Below, piece after piece: positions 49,205 to 63,496 of a stretch of 64,000 nt of DNA. The stretch is from Linyphia triangularis (Eukaryota > Arthropoda > Arachnida > Araneae > Linyphiidae). Made by a program: the position numbers and the translations under genes. How positions within the stretch are numbered: position 1 is the first letter of the stretch; the number at the start of each line of letters is the position of its first letter. Where the stretch lies: NCBI GenBank assembly GCA_963978545.1, contig OZ021727.1, forward strand, positions 50,721,487 through 50,785,486, given 5' to 3'. The notes below the pieces were generated by a model that saw only the letters and a program-made list of their open reading frames with translations, did not search any database and was not told the origin of the DNA.

Positions 49205-52200
49205 GGGAAGATCGGGGAGGGGAGTTTGGCGGAGTTGTCACAATTGGCGATTATTCTCTCAGTATATGAGATGCAGAACTCATTCATCGTTCATTTCTAA
49301 AAATGAAAATTAATATGCTAAAAGTAGTAATTGAAAACTCTTGATGAATTTTCTTTTGAATAGCAAAAAGGAAAAAAGAATTCTTTTCAGATTTAATATT
49401 TTACAAGCTATGTAGACATGCTATGTAATAAAATATTTATTATGTAGCTCGGAAAATATTCAATTTTGTAAGCGTATTTTTGCTGCTGTTGTGATAGATC
49501 TTTTGGGAATTCAATTACGTAAATGAAACTTCTGTTGTTGTATTTTCCTTTATATTATTGCGTTTCTGTTTAACAAGTATCTAATGTAAGCTTTATTTCG
49601 TGTTATATTGACTTCTTATTATTAATTCGTAGATATGATGTGCCCGGATATTGTTGTGATAATATACAAAGAACTTTATGTAAACAGAAATACAATATAA
49701 AATTTTAATATTAGCTTCAGGAACCGTTGATTGATGAAAAATGTAAAATACCTGAAATTCGAATTTAAGGCGGTGACGTTTATATATTACATTTAAGTTA
49801 TATTTTTAGTTTATAAATATCACTAACAGTTTGTTTCAGAGATGCTTTTGCTTAATATTTATTATAAAAAAAAAGAGCTTAAGTAACTACTACAATAAGC
49901 AAAACTTATTCAAATAAGTTCTGGTTATTCTGCTTTGTACTTTCATGTGCCAAGTATGAATAAAAAAAATGACAGATAATTATTAATCGATTTCTTTGCT
50001 ATTCACTCCAGATATGATTTTTCTCAAGTACATAATTGTAAAAAAATTCTGTGATCTTACTTTTGAACATAGCAACAACACACAATGCGTAACAGAAATA
50101 TCTCCAGACCAAATACAAAAGACAGACTATGTAACAGAATGGTGGCGATTAAGAGCCATAAGTAAGAGGCAATTGCTAAAAGATTGGAGAAAACCGAAAA
50201 ATTTAAATGATTTTACCATTCAAGTAATTAAAATTTGAACAAGTATTGGAGCTACTCCCGTCTTCCTTGTCTCCTCTCATGGCCGCTATTGTTCAGAAGT
50301 AAAGACAATACTTCAATTGCAATTTGACTTCGGTTGTTAGCATTGCATTTGACAATTTGCTTAACCTTTAGTCCCATTTAGCCTCCAATCAAGGAATACC
50401 ACAGGAGAAAATCCACTGAAATCTTAATAAGGGTGGTATCTGAAGGGGTAGGATAAAACTGTCACCTTAATTGGGACAGTTACTCCTACCCCTTACCAAT
50501 CCCACAGTCCTTAAGATTTCAGTGCATTTTCTCCTTTTTCGACATTGATCAAAAGGGTGGCTTGTTGCCATGTCGTTTGGTGTGTCTGCTGCCTAAGAAG
50601 CATGCACGTCTGTGCTGAGCACACTCTCGCTCTCTTTTGTAATATTCTTGAACGTGATTAAAATTGATGTATATGATTCTCGTGGGAACGCTGTGGAACT
50701 ATTTCTTATGGCTTTTTTTTCCATTATGTAGAAAGCATAGTCTAAAACATCGACTTCGATTTTTTAATGGTACTCAATAATCTCTCGACGGTACGTGTTT
50801 GTCTGAACAGCAGTCGGTTCATCACTCACACGGAAAATTTCGCATTTTTGAAAAAACTCAATTTATTTCAATTGAACATGAAATATGGGGTCAAGGGTCA
50901 ATGGGTCTTCACGAAAATTCTGATATGGCCAAGGGTCTGGAAACAAATAAAAGAAACAAGCAGAGATTTTCCTTACTTCAAAATGGTAACAATGAAGAAT
51001 AATTGCATTGGCAATAGTTCCCCAAAACAATGTATATTTATTGATGCGAAAATGGTAAAGTTTTTAATTTGTTTTTAGTACTCAAAGAATATTGTGGCTT
51101 TTAATAAACTTTTTGAATTATTTTATACTTTTTATTTTATCGTCTATATCAGTCTGTATACTGATATAGACTGATATAGAGTATATCAGTCTCCCAAACT
51201 GTGGGTCACAACCCACTGGTGATTCAATTTTTGGTAGTTCGCGAAAAGTAATGTAATGATTCAGTGTTTACGAATACTTTTACTTTACGTCGATTGACTT
51301 TTTAGCTCAAACTAGAAATGAATAACTATTTTTTTTTAATTCGAAACAGAAAGTTTTACTTTATTTTTGTAAATAAATTGTAATTAGTAATATGTAATTG
51401 TCTTATAGATATTTCTTTTGATGGGAAAGTTTAGTTTTGCATTTTACATGACAAAATAAATGTATATGTTTAAAAAAAGAATAGAAAAGTATGAAAAGCA
51501 TATTCTCAAATCTTTTGCTGTTTCCACTAAATGCTCATTATAAACTAATTTGTGCTCTGAATCCTCAATCTTTAAATCCTTATCGAAGCCATTATAACTG
51601 TTGACTAAGGAGACTAGTACTTAGGAATTCAAAAAACTACTCTCAACTTTTGGCATAAATTTGACAAATGGAATGTATATTTTGCAATGATTTAAACCTG
51701 CAAATTGTATTAGACAGCAAGAAGTGTATATTCTATTTGTGGAAGAATATCTCGAGCCATTAACTACTTTTATTTTGCAACTACTTTTATTTACCCCTTT
51801 GTTGACTGCAATGATATATTTCATGGCGCAATGAATAACACATGGAATATACTGTGTTAAAACATCGAGCAACGGTTGAACTACTGCGAGCTGCGATGAC
51901 TGAGAAAAGTCGGAGATTTAAAAAGATGTCTTCTAGAAAGTCTTTCGATGATAACTGCAGTTTTATGAAGTCACGAGAATTGAATTCATAAAGTACCACT
52001 AACACGTACAATTTCTTCTTCAAAATTAATTCCTTTGGAATATATCATGAAATTGTATGAATAAATGTCTTGTTCTTAAATTGTAAAAATGAGTTCGAAA
52101 TCGTTTGAGAAAACTTGTTGTTCATTAATACAAAAATCCAAAGGAGTACAAAGGAACAAAATCTAGATAGTACAATTCTACCACTTTCTATACGGTCAAA

Positions 52201-53084
52201 AAGCATGATTTTTGTGAATTGTCTCATACTTAGCCTATTCAAGAAATGGGTTCAATCTATCTTTATCTCTTAGTTATTATTATCGTTTAGTTGATTAAAG
52301 TTCTTAGAATTATTGCTTCAAAATTCTTAAGGATTGAAAAGATGAAGGGTTTTAGAAATGAAATATTAGATTTTATTACCTCAAATTGCAGTTACATTGC
52401 CCACCTGGATAACTTTGTCCATTTTTTAAAAATGCTATATGTCACTTAAGCTAACTTACACAAAAATGACTACTGTAACATGGTTATGATCATACTTGTA
52501 TTGAGTATTAGAAGCAATTTTCTAACAACTTCTAGCTCGAAAAGCAATTCCAATCAAAAGAATTTTAATCAATGTAGCAAGTCAATCTATCCAGTCTCAG
52601 CATGCAACAGAGACAGCTAAGCTTATTTTGACGCTTAGTTAATTAAAGTTCTTAGAATTATTGCTTCAAAATTCCAATTTTCACTTGCACGAAAACGTCA
52701 CTCCAAAACCCCCACATCTTGTCAGAAACTAATACTAGCGATTGGCGACTTTTTTGGCATTGTTTCATGGCAACCCAATCTTTGTATCCGAAGCCCAGGC
52801 CACTATGGTGGCAGCGCTCTGGGATTAGCAGCAGCCACAATAATCAATTGAAAACAAAAGGCGCTTAAAACACACACAGAAAAAATTCTGTAACTTGTTT
52901 CTAAATTCGGACGGATTCCTTTTGGTTTTACAACCGCATTAAGAAACTGATCCTATAAATAGCAAAGAAAACTATCAGGATGCTGTTAGAAGTCTAATGT
53001 TTTGACTGCTGTCTAATCAATGCTTTTTTAAAGCTGGTCATTTTGGTAATTTAAAGGTAGAGATAATTTTGAGATATAGTGTGC
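49205..53084. other. Spacer with scattered repeat fragments
   Basis: There is no supported gene. A repeat family 1-like head is seen at 50729-50770. A set of CTATATCAGTCT/AGACTGATATAG inverted repeats lies at 51143-51192. Next to it, a hAT-like left end CAGTCTCCCAAACTGTGGGT starts at 51187 with no right partner found. The block ATTAAAGTTCTTAGAATTAT and about 15 more bases are repeated at 52292-52326 and 52640-52674. Confidence 0.5.
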
Positions 53085-53172
53085 ATGAGCAGACGAGTTT
53101 CACCGGAACCTAAAGACGAGGAGAGCATGTCACAGGAAAAAGGAACCAATAATGAGTTGCGACATTTCGGAG
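53085..53172 (+). CDS. Candidate first coding exon of an unidentified gene
   Basis: ATG at 53085 opens 29 codons plus one base (MSRRVSPEPKDEES, then MSQEKGTNNELRHFG) and stops at a gtatat donor. The composition is less AT-biased than the surroundings and the peptide is hydrophilic, like many real N-termini. It sits downstream of a GC-richer patch (52660-52860). I found no matching second exon in the remaining 11 kb, so this is a suggestion only. It could equally be chance. Confidence 0.28.
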
Positions 53173-56100
53173 GTATATGCTTTTGTTTTTCTAATTTAGG
53201 ATTTAATTATTTAAAAAAAAATGAAATGTCACTTAGTGTAATTTAAGAAAGACGCTTATAATTATAATGATATGCTCAAGTGGTTTGATATTTTTTTTTT
53301 TTTCTGAAAATCTTCTAAGGTATTTTTGTGTTGTGAGAGAGGATTGTGTTAGTGTGAATTCTTAATAAATACATTAAATTAACCTTTTAAATATTTTGAC
53401 TTATATTAAATTATGGTTTGGAAATAGTAAAGAAAATAATATTGTGCCTTAAATTTTGAATGACTGTAACTTTAGAAAGTTTTTTTTTTCTTCTTAAGAA
53501 TTGAATTCAACTTAAAATCTCAATAATTTTTCATGGATATGTTTTATCATTGATATTTTGTTCATTTTTTTAATGGGAAAGAAAAAGGATTAATAAATTA
53601 ATTTATTATGCTTGCAATATTCCAGAATATATTTGAAACATTTTGAGTTTATATTATACTTGTCCATGAGAACAATATCCATGGTCATGTGTTTTCTTGA
53701 TACAAGTTCGACCGAACGTTTTTATTAAACTGTACTTTTATAACGTTTTGAAAGAAAGGCATATAGAAATTGCTGTTATTTTAAAAACTTTGAAATGGCT
53801 ATATACTTATCTAAGTTTCCAAAGATGTTTTAATACATTTAAATTTACTTCGACAACACTTTGTTTAACTATGTTGTTGCCTATTGTTAGTGAGAGAAAT
53901 ATTCTTATAAAGAAGGATATAGTTGAACTGCAAGTTGATATGTAAAAAAAGATAGACATGTTGATAGATGGATTTTACAGTTGTTAATTTATAAAAACTA
54001 TCTTTTTTTATAATTTTTTTTTCTCGTTTTGATTTGATTCTTCTCTTTAATTTACTTTCTTTTCTTTGTAGAAAGTTTTTTCAGTGATTTCGAGCCTAAA
54101 ACCTACCCCAATATTTTCTTTTAAAAAACATTTTTTCTTGTATAACAGATGGTGCTACTGAAATAGAGAAAAAAAAATCATGAATCTTTTTAAATACCAA
54201 TAATAAAAAAAGAATAAATTATTTCTTGAAAATTCATTAATTAGTTTTATTACTATTTTTAGATTTGCGTAAAATTCATACGGTTTGAAACAACATTTTG
54301 GCAGGCATGTTATTGGTAACATATTGTAATAGATCAAAGCTGAGACTTATGACTGCTTTTACCCCAAGAAAACCCCATTATTCTACTTATCAAAAAATGA
54401 GCATCTGTGCGATGATATTTCTAGGTAACTCTAGTTGCATTGCCCGGTATGTGGTAAAAATTAATTACTAAAAGACAAAATTGTAAGATCTAAGTAATAG
54501 AGCAACATGTGTGAATCTGTTTCAGTTTCCTAGACACTGGACTTGTTACCGAAGATTGTACTGTTTTTTAAAACTGAGTGTTAAAGTTAGATAATGATCG
54601 TATTGTAAACTTAAACAAATTATACGTATTGAAATTCGATAACTTATTTACTGTTTCTAAATTTATTTCAGATCCTTATTATTTTTAATGGTGAAAATCA
54701 CCGCCAAATTTCGACTTTTTTTTAATTAATAATCATCAATATATCCTAAAAACATCATTTTGTAGAGCACTAAAAGAAGGATTAAAATTCTTCTTTACAG
54801 GTTAAGAAAAGGGGATCGATCTTATTTACCGAAATATCATGGAGACAGTGCTTTTTTTTTCTACTTTTTTAAAGGTTAACTGTGCAAAATTTCATTAAGA
54901 TCGGAACAAAATTGTAGATTTTGTACATAAAAAAAAATCCACAGACACTCTTTAAATCTTTTGTATTTAATTAATTGGAAATCTCTATTTGTAGCAGATA
55001 AGAAAGCAACATTTTTTACATAACAATTACAAATTAACTTTTATTATAAACAGCAAAATATACTACAAAAATCACATAACTTTAACAATATAAATACATT
55101 AAACCACACTACTCTCTAGGTAGGAGCCTCGAAAGTACTATGTTCTTGTTTCCCACTACTAACGTTTATTTAAAAAAATATAACCCTAATGTACATAAAA
55201 TACGTATACAAGTTCCAAATTCGTTTACCAGTCATCAGTTCAAAGAGCACGATAATGTCACGTATAATAGAAGTTGTCCGATGTTGTCATAGAATTAAAA
55301 TCAATCCAGAAGTATTTGCAACAATAAATTATTCAAGGAAATAAAAATGGCGTCCAAGCATTACTATTGGAAAAAATAGCGTGGATTTCCTGCATCCATT
55401 GAAACGTGATCAATAGTTTCTTAATTGCTTTCTACGAAACAGATGTAGAAAACAACTCTAATACGTCTTGGGTGAATGTCCTTTTAGACATTATAATCAT
55501 TTTGAGTGATCACTTATATTATAAAATGAAATTTATCTTATCATTAACATATGCAATGAATGTTTAAGTCGTGTGTGGAAATAAATTTCGCTCACAATAG
55601 TCAATAATTTGTATATATTATAAATAAACTGCAAAAGGTAATTAATAACATCATACAAAATCGATCGATTTGATTCCAAATCGATATGAAAAGTGCAATT
55701 GATTGAGATAATTTTCTACGTTATTTTATAATAAAGAGAGTACTTTTAATTACAAGTAGTGCTAATAGTTCATCATTTACCTGGTCATAGTAATATACAC
55801 CTGATTATATATATATTTATAATGATTTCTTTCAAGAGAATAAGCTACAAATATTTTCCAATGACAAATTCCAATATTCCAATATCATTTGCTTTTAAAA
55901 CTGATAAATGCATGGTAGTTATAAATAATTTTATTCGATAATCTCTTTATTTAATAAATGCAATAATATGTAATGGACATTATCATAACTACAACAAATA
56001 AACTTTTATTTTCTGCTCATTCATAGAATTAAAACTAATTATTTGGTTTAGTTTTCAATAGAAAAGAAGATGAAACAATAAATTCAAAGTTTGTCACGAA

Positions 56101-59100
56101 GTTTTTATGTTGGGGATTATTACCAGACCTTCATAATATTTTTAGTTTTTCTACAGACAAAGAGATCGATTTGTTTTTTTCCCCCTTCAGCATCTGACAG
56201 CAAAGAAGAAAGTTTACACCTTTTCCATTCTCTGGAAGCAATTATCGTTGAAAGGCATTAAATCCAATGTTTCGTTGCTGCCTTTCGTTTCGGCAATTTC
56301 TGTCACTAGCCTATAGATTAAGTGATGCATTAGGTTTAAGCAAGAAAGTTGAGTAATAATATTGTAACATGACAGAAAAAACTCTTTTCTTAACTACGTT
56401 ACCTTTAGAAATGTTATTTAGGGTATGAGGTCTTCATATTATGTTTAATCTTCAAAAAATAAGAGTTGGTTCATGCTTTATTAAATGAGGGAGCATCAAA
56501 ATTATAATTTATTTTATCAATTCTTAAATGTAATACTATACATTTTTATTAGCATTATAAGTAATTGCAAGACTATGACATTAGGAATTTATGCTTTAAT
56601 GCGATCAGAAACATTTATCTAGATGACTATAAAAGCATTGCATATATTGTCTGAATATATCATAAAATATCAGAATTAACATAAAATATCATTGATGTAG
56701 GCTTGGAATCATTGGGAAAAAAAGGAAGAATTCAGTAGTATTTGAGAGCATTTTTTTCTCTCACCTATAATGAATAAATATTTAAAATTACTCAAGATAA
56801 ATAAAACATTGTTCGTGAAGAAATTTGGTAATATTGCTTTAATTTGATAAAATGCACCCAACATATTATAGATATGAGAAATTTTGTAAAAGCACATTGT
56901 TTTATAGACTGTAATAAATATGTTAATTTTTTTTTTTTTTGCCAGTTTAGATGGATATGGATGAATGTTTAATCAAAATTTAGTATAAAAATTAGACCAA
57001 TTTTAGTATTGTCATAATTTATTTAAAAATAATGTTAAAAAATTCAATATTTTTTTAAAAAAAACTTCAGTTGCTATGTTTCAAAATTCATGCAAAATAT
57101 ACTCCGAATGAGTTGAAAGAAATTCGAGGTAAAAATTTTGATTATTGAATTTTTGACATGCTGTGCTTAGAAATTCAATTACTATAGATTTTTAAGGGCT
57201 TTATACAAAATTTCATCGTATCTGATCTTTAAATAAATGAATACAAATATGTCTACCTTCTATAACCTATAATCTTTGACTGCGGATCCATCATCTAGCT
57301 ATTCAGATAACCCCTAATTACCACCACCTGTTTTTTCTAAAGATCATTCTCAAATACATAATCACCTTTTTTTTTTTTTTTTTAAATCTATTTCGTGTAT
57401 TGTAGTTTAAGATAAGTTTAGTAGTTCTATATTTACTGATATGGAACCTTTATTATTATATTACTATATGAGGAACCTTTTTATCAAACAATCTTAAAAC
57501 TTATTTTTAAAATCATGTCTGTTCAGAACTATCTAAGTTTAAAATTGTTTTAAATAACGTCTTTTATTAAAATGTGACGTCGACTGCTTAAAATACACTA
57601 CATGCAGGTAAAATTATATGTCTTAAATTTTTGATAATTTTTTTTAAGAATTGCATCTAATAAATATGAAATTTCTTGGCAAACATGTTCAAATATTCTG
57701 TTAAAATATGCATTTAGTTACGTTTAGTAATAAAAAAAACTTTAAAAAAAAAAACTTTTCTTCTTTCACTAAATTACACCGATTTACCAAATTAAGAAAT
57801 ATTACAAAGAAGTTCCTTGAGTTATTAAAATTTCTGCTTTGGAAATTACACAATTTCCATCCAATGAAATTCATTGTAAATAACTTTTATACTCTGACAT
57901 ATCAATGTAAGGGCGAAATTTATACACCTATATTGCTAGGACATTCTTTTTAATAATTAAATTTGTTTGATTATTAACAAGAAAATTATTTTACGAAAAT
58001 TTATGTGTCTGAATTAAGGTTTTCAATTTTATGCAAATATTACAAACCAATTTCAATAATAAATTTATTATGAAATCAGCGAATCTTTATTGAAATTGAG
58101 CTTTTAAATACAATTCAAAACACTATGTGACAAAATTAATGAGAAAATTTTACTTTTTAATAATTCTATTTTTAATTATTTTTAAATGAAATTGCAGAAA
58201 TGCTGTTAAGAATGTTAATTTTTAAAAGTATTTATTATTGAAATTTATTTTTGATTTCTCTACGAAACACATTCATATGCTCTTTCTCTGACATTATTCT
58301 TTGTTATTACTACATATTATGACTAAAGGTTTATTTTTTTCATCAAAAAAGGGGAACAAAAAATATTTATTTAAACGTAATGATGACATTTACGATAAAC
58401 CAAACGAATAGTCTATATGCGAATAATTTTCATAACCATATTAGGGAATATAAACGTATTTTTAAATTTAATGAGGGGTAATTTTATATTTTAATAAATT
58501 GTATTTAAGCATTATAATTGTACAAAATGCATTGAAATTCATTAAAATAAACCCTTAGCATACAAAATTGAAACTTTTTCTTATTCTAGAGTAATGAATT
58601 TTTATCTATTTTCATTGTTCCATACTATATGTACCTGAACCTTGAAGTTTTTATTAATAGACAAATAACTTAAAGGATATGTAAAGATTAGTTGTAAAAT
58701 TCGCAATCTTTTCGTAATAATTAACAACTATCTAAAAAGTTTAAAATTAGAATTTCTTTAAAAATATATCCATTATTGATATTCAGAAGATGGAATTAGT
58801 TACATATTTTTACTCAAATGTTGACATTAAACATTTATAATTTTTACTCTCATCTGACAAATATGTAGTATAAAGCAATGAAAGTATTGCATTGGGGGTC
58901 GAAAAATCAATGTCGATTTTTTTAACTCGATGTTTAGAAAGTTTCCGAGTTCCAAAGAGTGGTTCTTTGAAAGTTATATATATTAAAAATTATATATCAT
59001 GCAAAATTACAACAATATTTTTAAATAATTTCATGTATTTTTCTACATGTCCCATGAACCGAAATAAATAAAAAAGATCTAATAATTCCTAATTTATACT

Positions 59101-59450
59101 TCCATAGAAATATTTATACTTAGCTTCTTCACTAGATTCTAGCAATTAGCTTATACAAGGGTCATTTATGTCCTCCTGTTTGTTCAGAGTAAATTTTCAC
59201 TGCCAAATCTATAGTTCTTTAACCTATTTGACAACGAAAAATTCATCCTCATGTCGACATTTGTAAAAATAATTATAGCTAAAAATATAGCTAGATTTAA
59301 GTTTTTATTTTTAAAATTTAAATGAAAGTGCAAATACCAAACGGTTAATTATTTCAAATTGCAAATACGTAACCAAAATTATAGTGCAATTGAAATTTGT
59401 GTTATGCTTCCCATTCCTAGTTTTCCTACTAATTAGCTATGTTTCAGAGA
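53173..59450. other. AT-rich spacer
   Basis: No exon is recognised. A repeat family 1-like head (ATGAAAGTATTG... AATGTCGATTTTTTT) lies at 58878-58925. Several short A/T runs are present. Open frames here are AT-biased and short. Confidence 0.45.
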
Positions 59451-59966
59451 AAAAGCATTGAGAACGTCAGGGGAGAAATTTCAAAGTATCAAATTTATTG
59501 CTTAAAGTACAAGGAATATAGAATTTGATACAAGCAACAATGTAATTGCTTATGTTAAACAATTTACAATTGTACAGAATTTTATTTTGCTTTGATAGAA
59601 TTGCAAAAAAAAAAAAAAAAAAAAAGAGAGAGAGAAAAGCATTGAGAACGTCAGGGGAGTAATTTCAAAGTATCAAATTTATTCCTTAAAGTACAGGGAA
59701 TAAAGAATTTGATACAAGCAACAGTTTAATTGCTTATGTTAAACAATTTACAATTGTACAGTAATTTATTTTATTTTGCTTTGATAGAATTGGAAAAAAA
59801 AAGAAGAGAAAAGCATTGAAAAAGTCAGGGGAGTAATTTCAAAGTATCAAATTTATTCCTTAAAGTACAGGGAATAAAGAATTTGATACAAGCAACAGTT
59901 TAATTGCTTATGTTAAACAATTTACAATTGTACAGTAATTTATTTTATTTTGCTTTGATAGAATTG

Positions 59967-59998
<32 letters not shown>
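59451..59998. repeat. Threefold tandem repeat with poly-A-ended units
   Basis: Units start AAAAGCATTGA at 59451, 59635 and 59809 (spacings 184 and 174). Each continues through GTCAGGGGAG.AATTTCAAAG, AATTTGATACAAGCAACA, and ACAATTTACAATTGTACAG, and ends in TTTGATAGAATTG plus an A-run. The third ends in about 33 A followed by AAT and GAT triplets (to about 60030). Units 2 and 3 are more alike than either is to unit 1. Confidence 0.9.
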
Positions 59999-60000
<2 letters not shown>

Positions 60001-60299
60001 ATAATAATAATAATAATGATGATGATAATAACTAGTATTAATAGAGATTCCATAACAATTTAGACTTCAACTTGACTTAACTTAATATAAAAACATTAAA
60101 CTCATAATTGCTTTATTGCATTTTTATAATAGCATTATTAATGGAACGAAGACAACACAAACACTAAAACACACGTCTTAGATCGAAAACAAATATTGTA
60201 CTTTCCATCAATACTTCAAACAAAAGCCCGCAAAATAAAAGTGGCGTTACTTATATTTTTCTATATTAAGAAAAACCTCAGTGGCAACAGAGGTAGCAC

Positions 60300-60349
60300 T
60301 GACGTCATCGGTTTCAGTGATGCATTGATCATTACGTTGCCATAGAAAC
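60300..60349. promoter_or_regulatory. CRE plus X-box-like site 2
   Basis: TGACGTCA (60300-60307), a cAMP-response-element core, is followed 28 bp later by GTTGCCATAGAAAC (60336-60349), one base off the palindromic RFX consensus. The patch 60285-60420 is GC-richer than its surroundings. A gtaagt donor-like string follows at 60427. Confidence 0.45.
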
Positions 60350-60582
60350 TAAGACGCATGCGCTAGCAAACACTAGGAGATGGCACAATATAGTCATTTG
60401 TATAAACACGATAGGCTCATCCATGTGTAAGTATTGATTCCCGTTTCCTCTGCTGTTGTTTTGATTATCGTGTGATCACTTTGAAAATAAACATGTTTTC
60501 GATCTAAACAAATAGAGAGATTACGTTAATTTTAGAATTGGACTTTTTCTGATTGCAATGCATTACGCTTGTAAGAAAATGA

Positions 60583-60629
60583 AATGTCACTTTCATTACA
60601 CAAACGACACTCATAATGAAAGTGACATT
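60583..60629. repeat. Perfect 16-bp-stem hairpin
   Basis: AATGTCACTTTCATTA (60583-60598), a 15-nt loop and TAATGAAAGTGACATT (60614-60629) pair without mismatch. The function is unknown; it could be a mini foldback element or a structured RNA. Confidence 0.85.
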
Positions 60630-60639
60630 ACACTTAAAA

Positions 60640-63480
60640 AGAATGTGTGATCTGTTGGCATGCTGATAATTATCGGAATGTTGGGGAAGGAAGGGTTACA
60701 AAATATTAATATTTTGAGAACCTTTATAGATATAATAGTTTTTTTTTTTGCGTGAAAAATATTTCATTTTGTAGACTGTTGTAACTGATGTATTTAAGTT
60801 TATAAAAAACTTAAGTTTTAATATGATGTTCTACAGGATTTAATAATTTAGCACTATGTTTTAGGAAATTGTCAATTTGAAGGATCTTTGACTTCATGAG
60901 CAAAATTACAAAATTCACATTCATCTTTATTTTACATTGTTAAAATGTTTTCATGAAAACAAATTGTACAGTGTAAATATTTGTTAAAGTACTGATATAC
61001 AATTTTTCATGAGATTTTATGTTCCATTTATATTAGTAATTGCTCTTTATTATTGTAGAATAATTTTAGAGATTTGATAAATTGTAATTAAAAGTTATAA
61101 TTTTTGTATGTATACATATAGTTAAAAAGTAATCTAAAATGTATTGCATATTTTTCAAATTAAATGACAACCCTGGTTACAATTTGATTGAATAAAAAGT
61201 TTATCTAGATTAACCTTCAATAATTTAAAAATTCTACTTAATAATAAATATTTCAAATATACTTAAAAAGTTTCGTAATTAACAATTTTAATACATAATT
61301 AATTAAAATAAAAAATTTCAGACCTTTAAAATACGAACTATTTTAAGTAAACGTTTTATGTCGTAGATTCGGGATTAAAAATTTCAATTATATTTTGTAT
61401 TTAGAAATTGATCGTATGTTTATATTTTTTTTATAAAAACATTTTTTATTTTTAAAGTCATCTCGTAATATTGAGATAAGTATGAATTTATGATGTATCT
61501 AATAATCAGTTAAATAATTTGAAAAAATTTGCTACGCAATTAAATATTAATCATTTAACTCTTCATTTTTAGCATTTGTTAGATAAACATATAGGAAATT
61601 TAAATTATTAAAAATGAAATTGTATTATATATTGGATAAGATCCATACATAGTCCTTATAAAAGAATATAACTTATTACTCATATTTTGAGTATAAGATA
61701 AGAACTCATGATATTTATGGTGCAAATGTCTTTATATTAAATTTGAATATTATTATTCCGTTAGAGTATGACCGTATCCGCATTCCAGTCGAAATGGTTA
61801 CGCGCAATTCAACAGAAAGAGTCTCCTTTGTCCCAAGTATGTATAGAAATTACTTCAAGATAATATGAATTTTTAATATATAATACATAGGACATTGATA
61901 ATATGAACGTTATCTTTTCTTTTTTCTCACTGAAGATATTCCTGTATTGTTTTCGAATAAAAATGAGATAGAAGATGATACTGAATACTAACTAGGCTAA
62001 ACATAGAATTGGATATAAAACATTTTTAATACACAATGTTTTTGGTATTCTTTTCGAAATGTGTATTTTTTTACTTCTAAATTTTTAAGCATTCTTTTGT
62101 ATAAAATACACAGCCTAATTTAAAAATAAGTATTATTTAGTTATTGTAGTATATTTCTGTATATTCACATGTTTATATTTCATCAACATGCTTCTAGTTT
62201 AGCTACTTAGCTCTAATTTCATATAAAATTAAGTATGTGATTTTTCAATGAAACTTTAACGAGTATGCTGCTTTAGACTATTATATCAATTGTTGATTCA
62301 GTTCGGTATACTTACATTATTCGTATTTTTTACAATTTACAATTTTTTAAAACTGTTCTTGTTTTGTAGTTTATAAGTATAGTCGGTTATCATATCACTA
62401 TGAATTATAGTATTAAAATAAATTTTTATATATTCAGATTAAATAATATTTAAAAGAAAATTTCTTCTATACAAAACTTTTTAAATTTAGATTTTAATAA
62501 AATAAAGACGTACAATAGCACGACCTTGAGGTATTTAAATAATATAAAATGATTACGAAATTGTCTTTTGGAAGAATAATTTTTTTTAAGGCAATATATA
62601 GATTTCAATAAAATAGAATGATTTTTTTTATTTCCGTAAAGTATGTTCTATTCCTTAAAAATAAAGGTTACAATACTACTTTTTACTTTATAATATTATT
62701 ATCGAAACACTTCTAAGACATAAAAAGCTTTTTAATTTTGTTTTGAAAATTTTGTTGATTGATATTGTGTATTATTGTAACCCACTTAAGTTTGTTTGAT
62801 ACTCAAAAAAATTTTCAACCCAATTCAATGGTCAACTATTGTTATATAACGAAACCCATTTTAGCCTTTTTACCACTAAAACCCTAAATATACGCTGCAC
62901 ATAAAAAACGTTTATGTAGCAATCTAACGTTTACAGAAATAAAATGTTCATATAGTTCACATTTTTCAAGATAAAAGTAGTAAACTGCCAACAAATATCT
63001 GTACTATAGTGAATGAGATTCTACTGTGAACGTCATAATTTTCAAAAAATACATTTTTATTGCTTCTAATTGTGTCGGTGAAACCAGGCACTCAGAAAAA
63101 ATTCGAATGAAAAGTTTCATGTTAAGTCAATGACTAAAATGCATTTTCCAAAACAGAAGCATCCTGAATTTTTTTTTTACTTTAATTATGAGTATCTTAT
63201 TTATAATAAATTTAAAGGCACACACTCTTTAACACTTAAATCTTTGTTTATATTTCTGGGTTGCGGTTTTCGACGAATCCGAACAATTCAGATGGCAATA
63301 CAGGTCTTTTCAAAACGAACTTGGCATTGAAAAGGTTAAAGATTTATAGTTATTTAGAAAGCAACACTTAAAGTACAGTTTTCATACATTCATCAAAATA
63401 AAACATTTCGTTGACAGTATTTTCTCTTGCTTGTATAAATAATTAAATTCATGATTCTCATGATTAGATGGTATTGTTAA
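60640..63480. other. AT-rich spacer, nothing recognised
   Basis: No exon, terminal repeat or RNA gene is recognised. The sequence is strongly AT-biased with many short homopolymers. Confidence 0.45.
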
Positions 63481-63496
63481 GGCGTGGCTTGGTGGC

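Noticed and set aside
51187..51240. A complete hAT element starting at CAGTCTCCCAAACTGTGGG
   Set aside because: The left-end-like string is present, but I found neither a matching right end nor a target duplication.
52756..52772. A fourth X-box (GTTTCATGGCAAC)
   Set aside because: The right half-site is good but one base is missing in the left half, so it does not meet the same one-mismatch standard as the other three.
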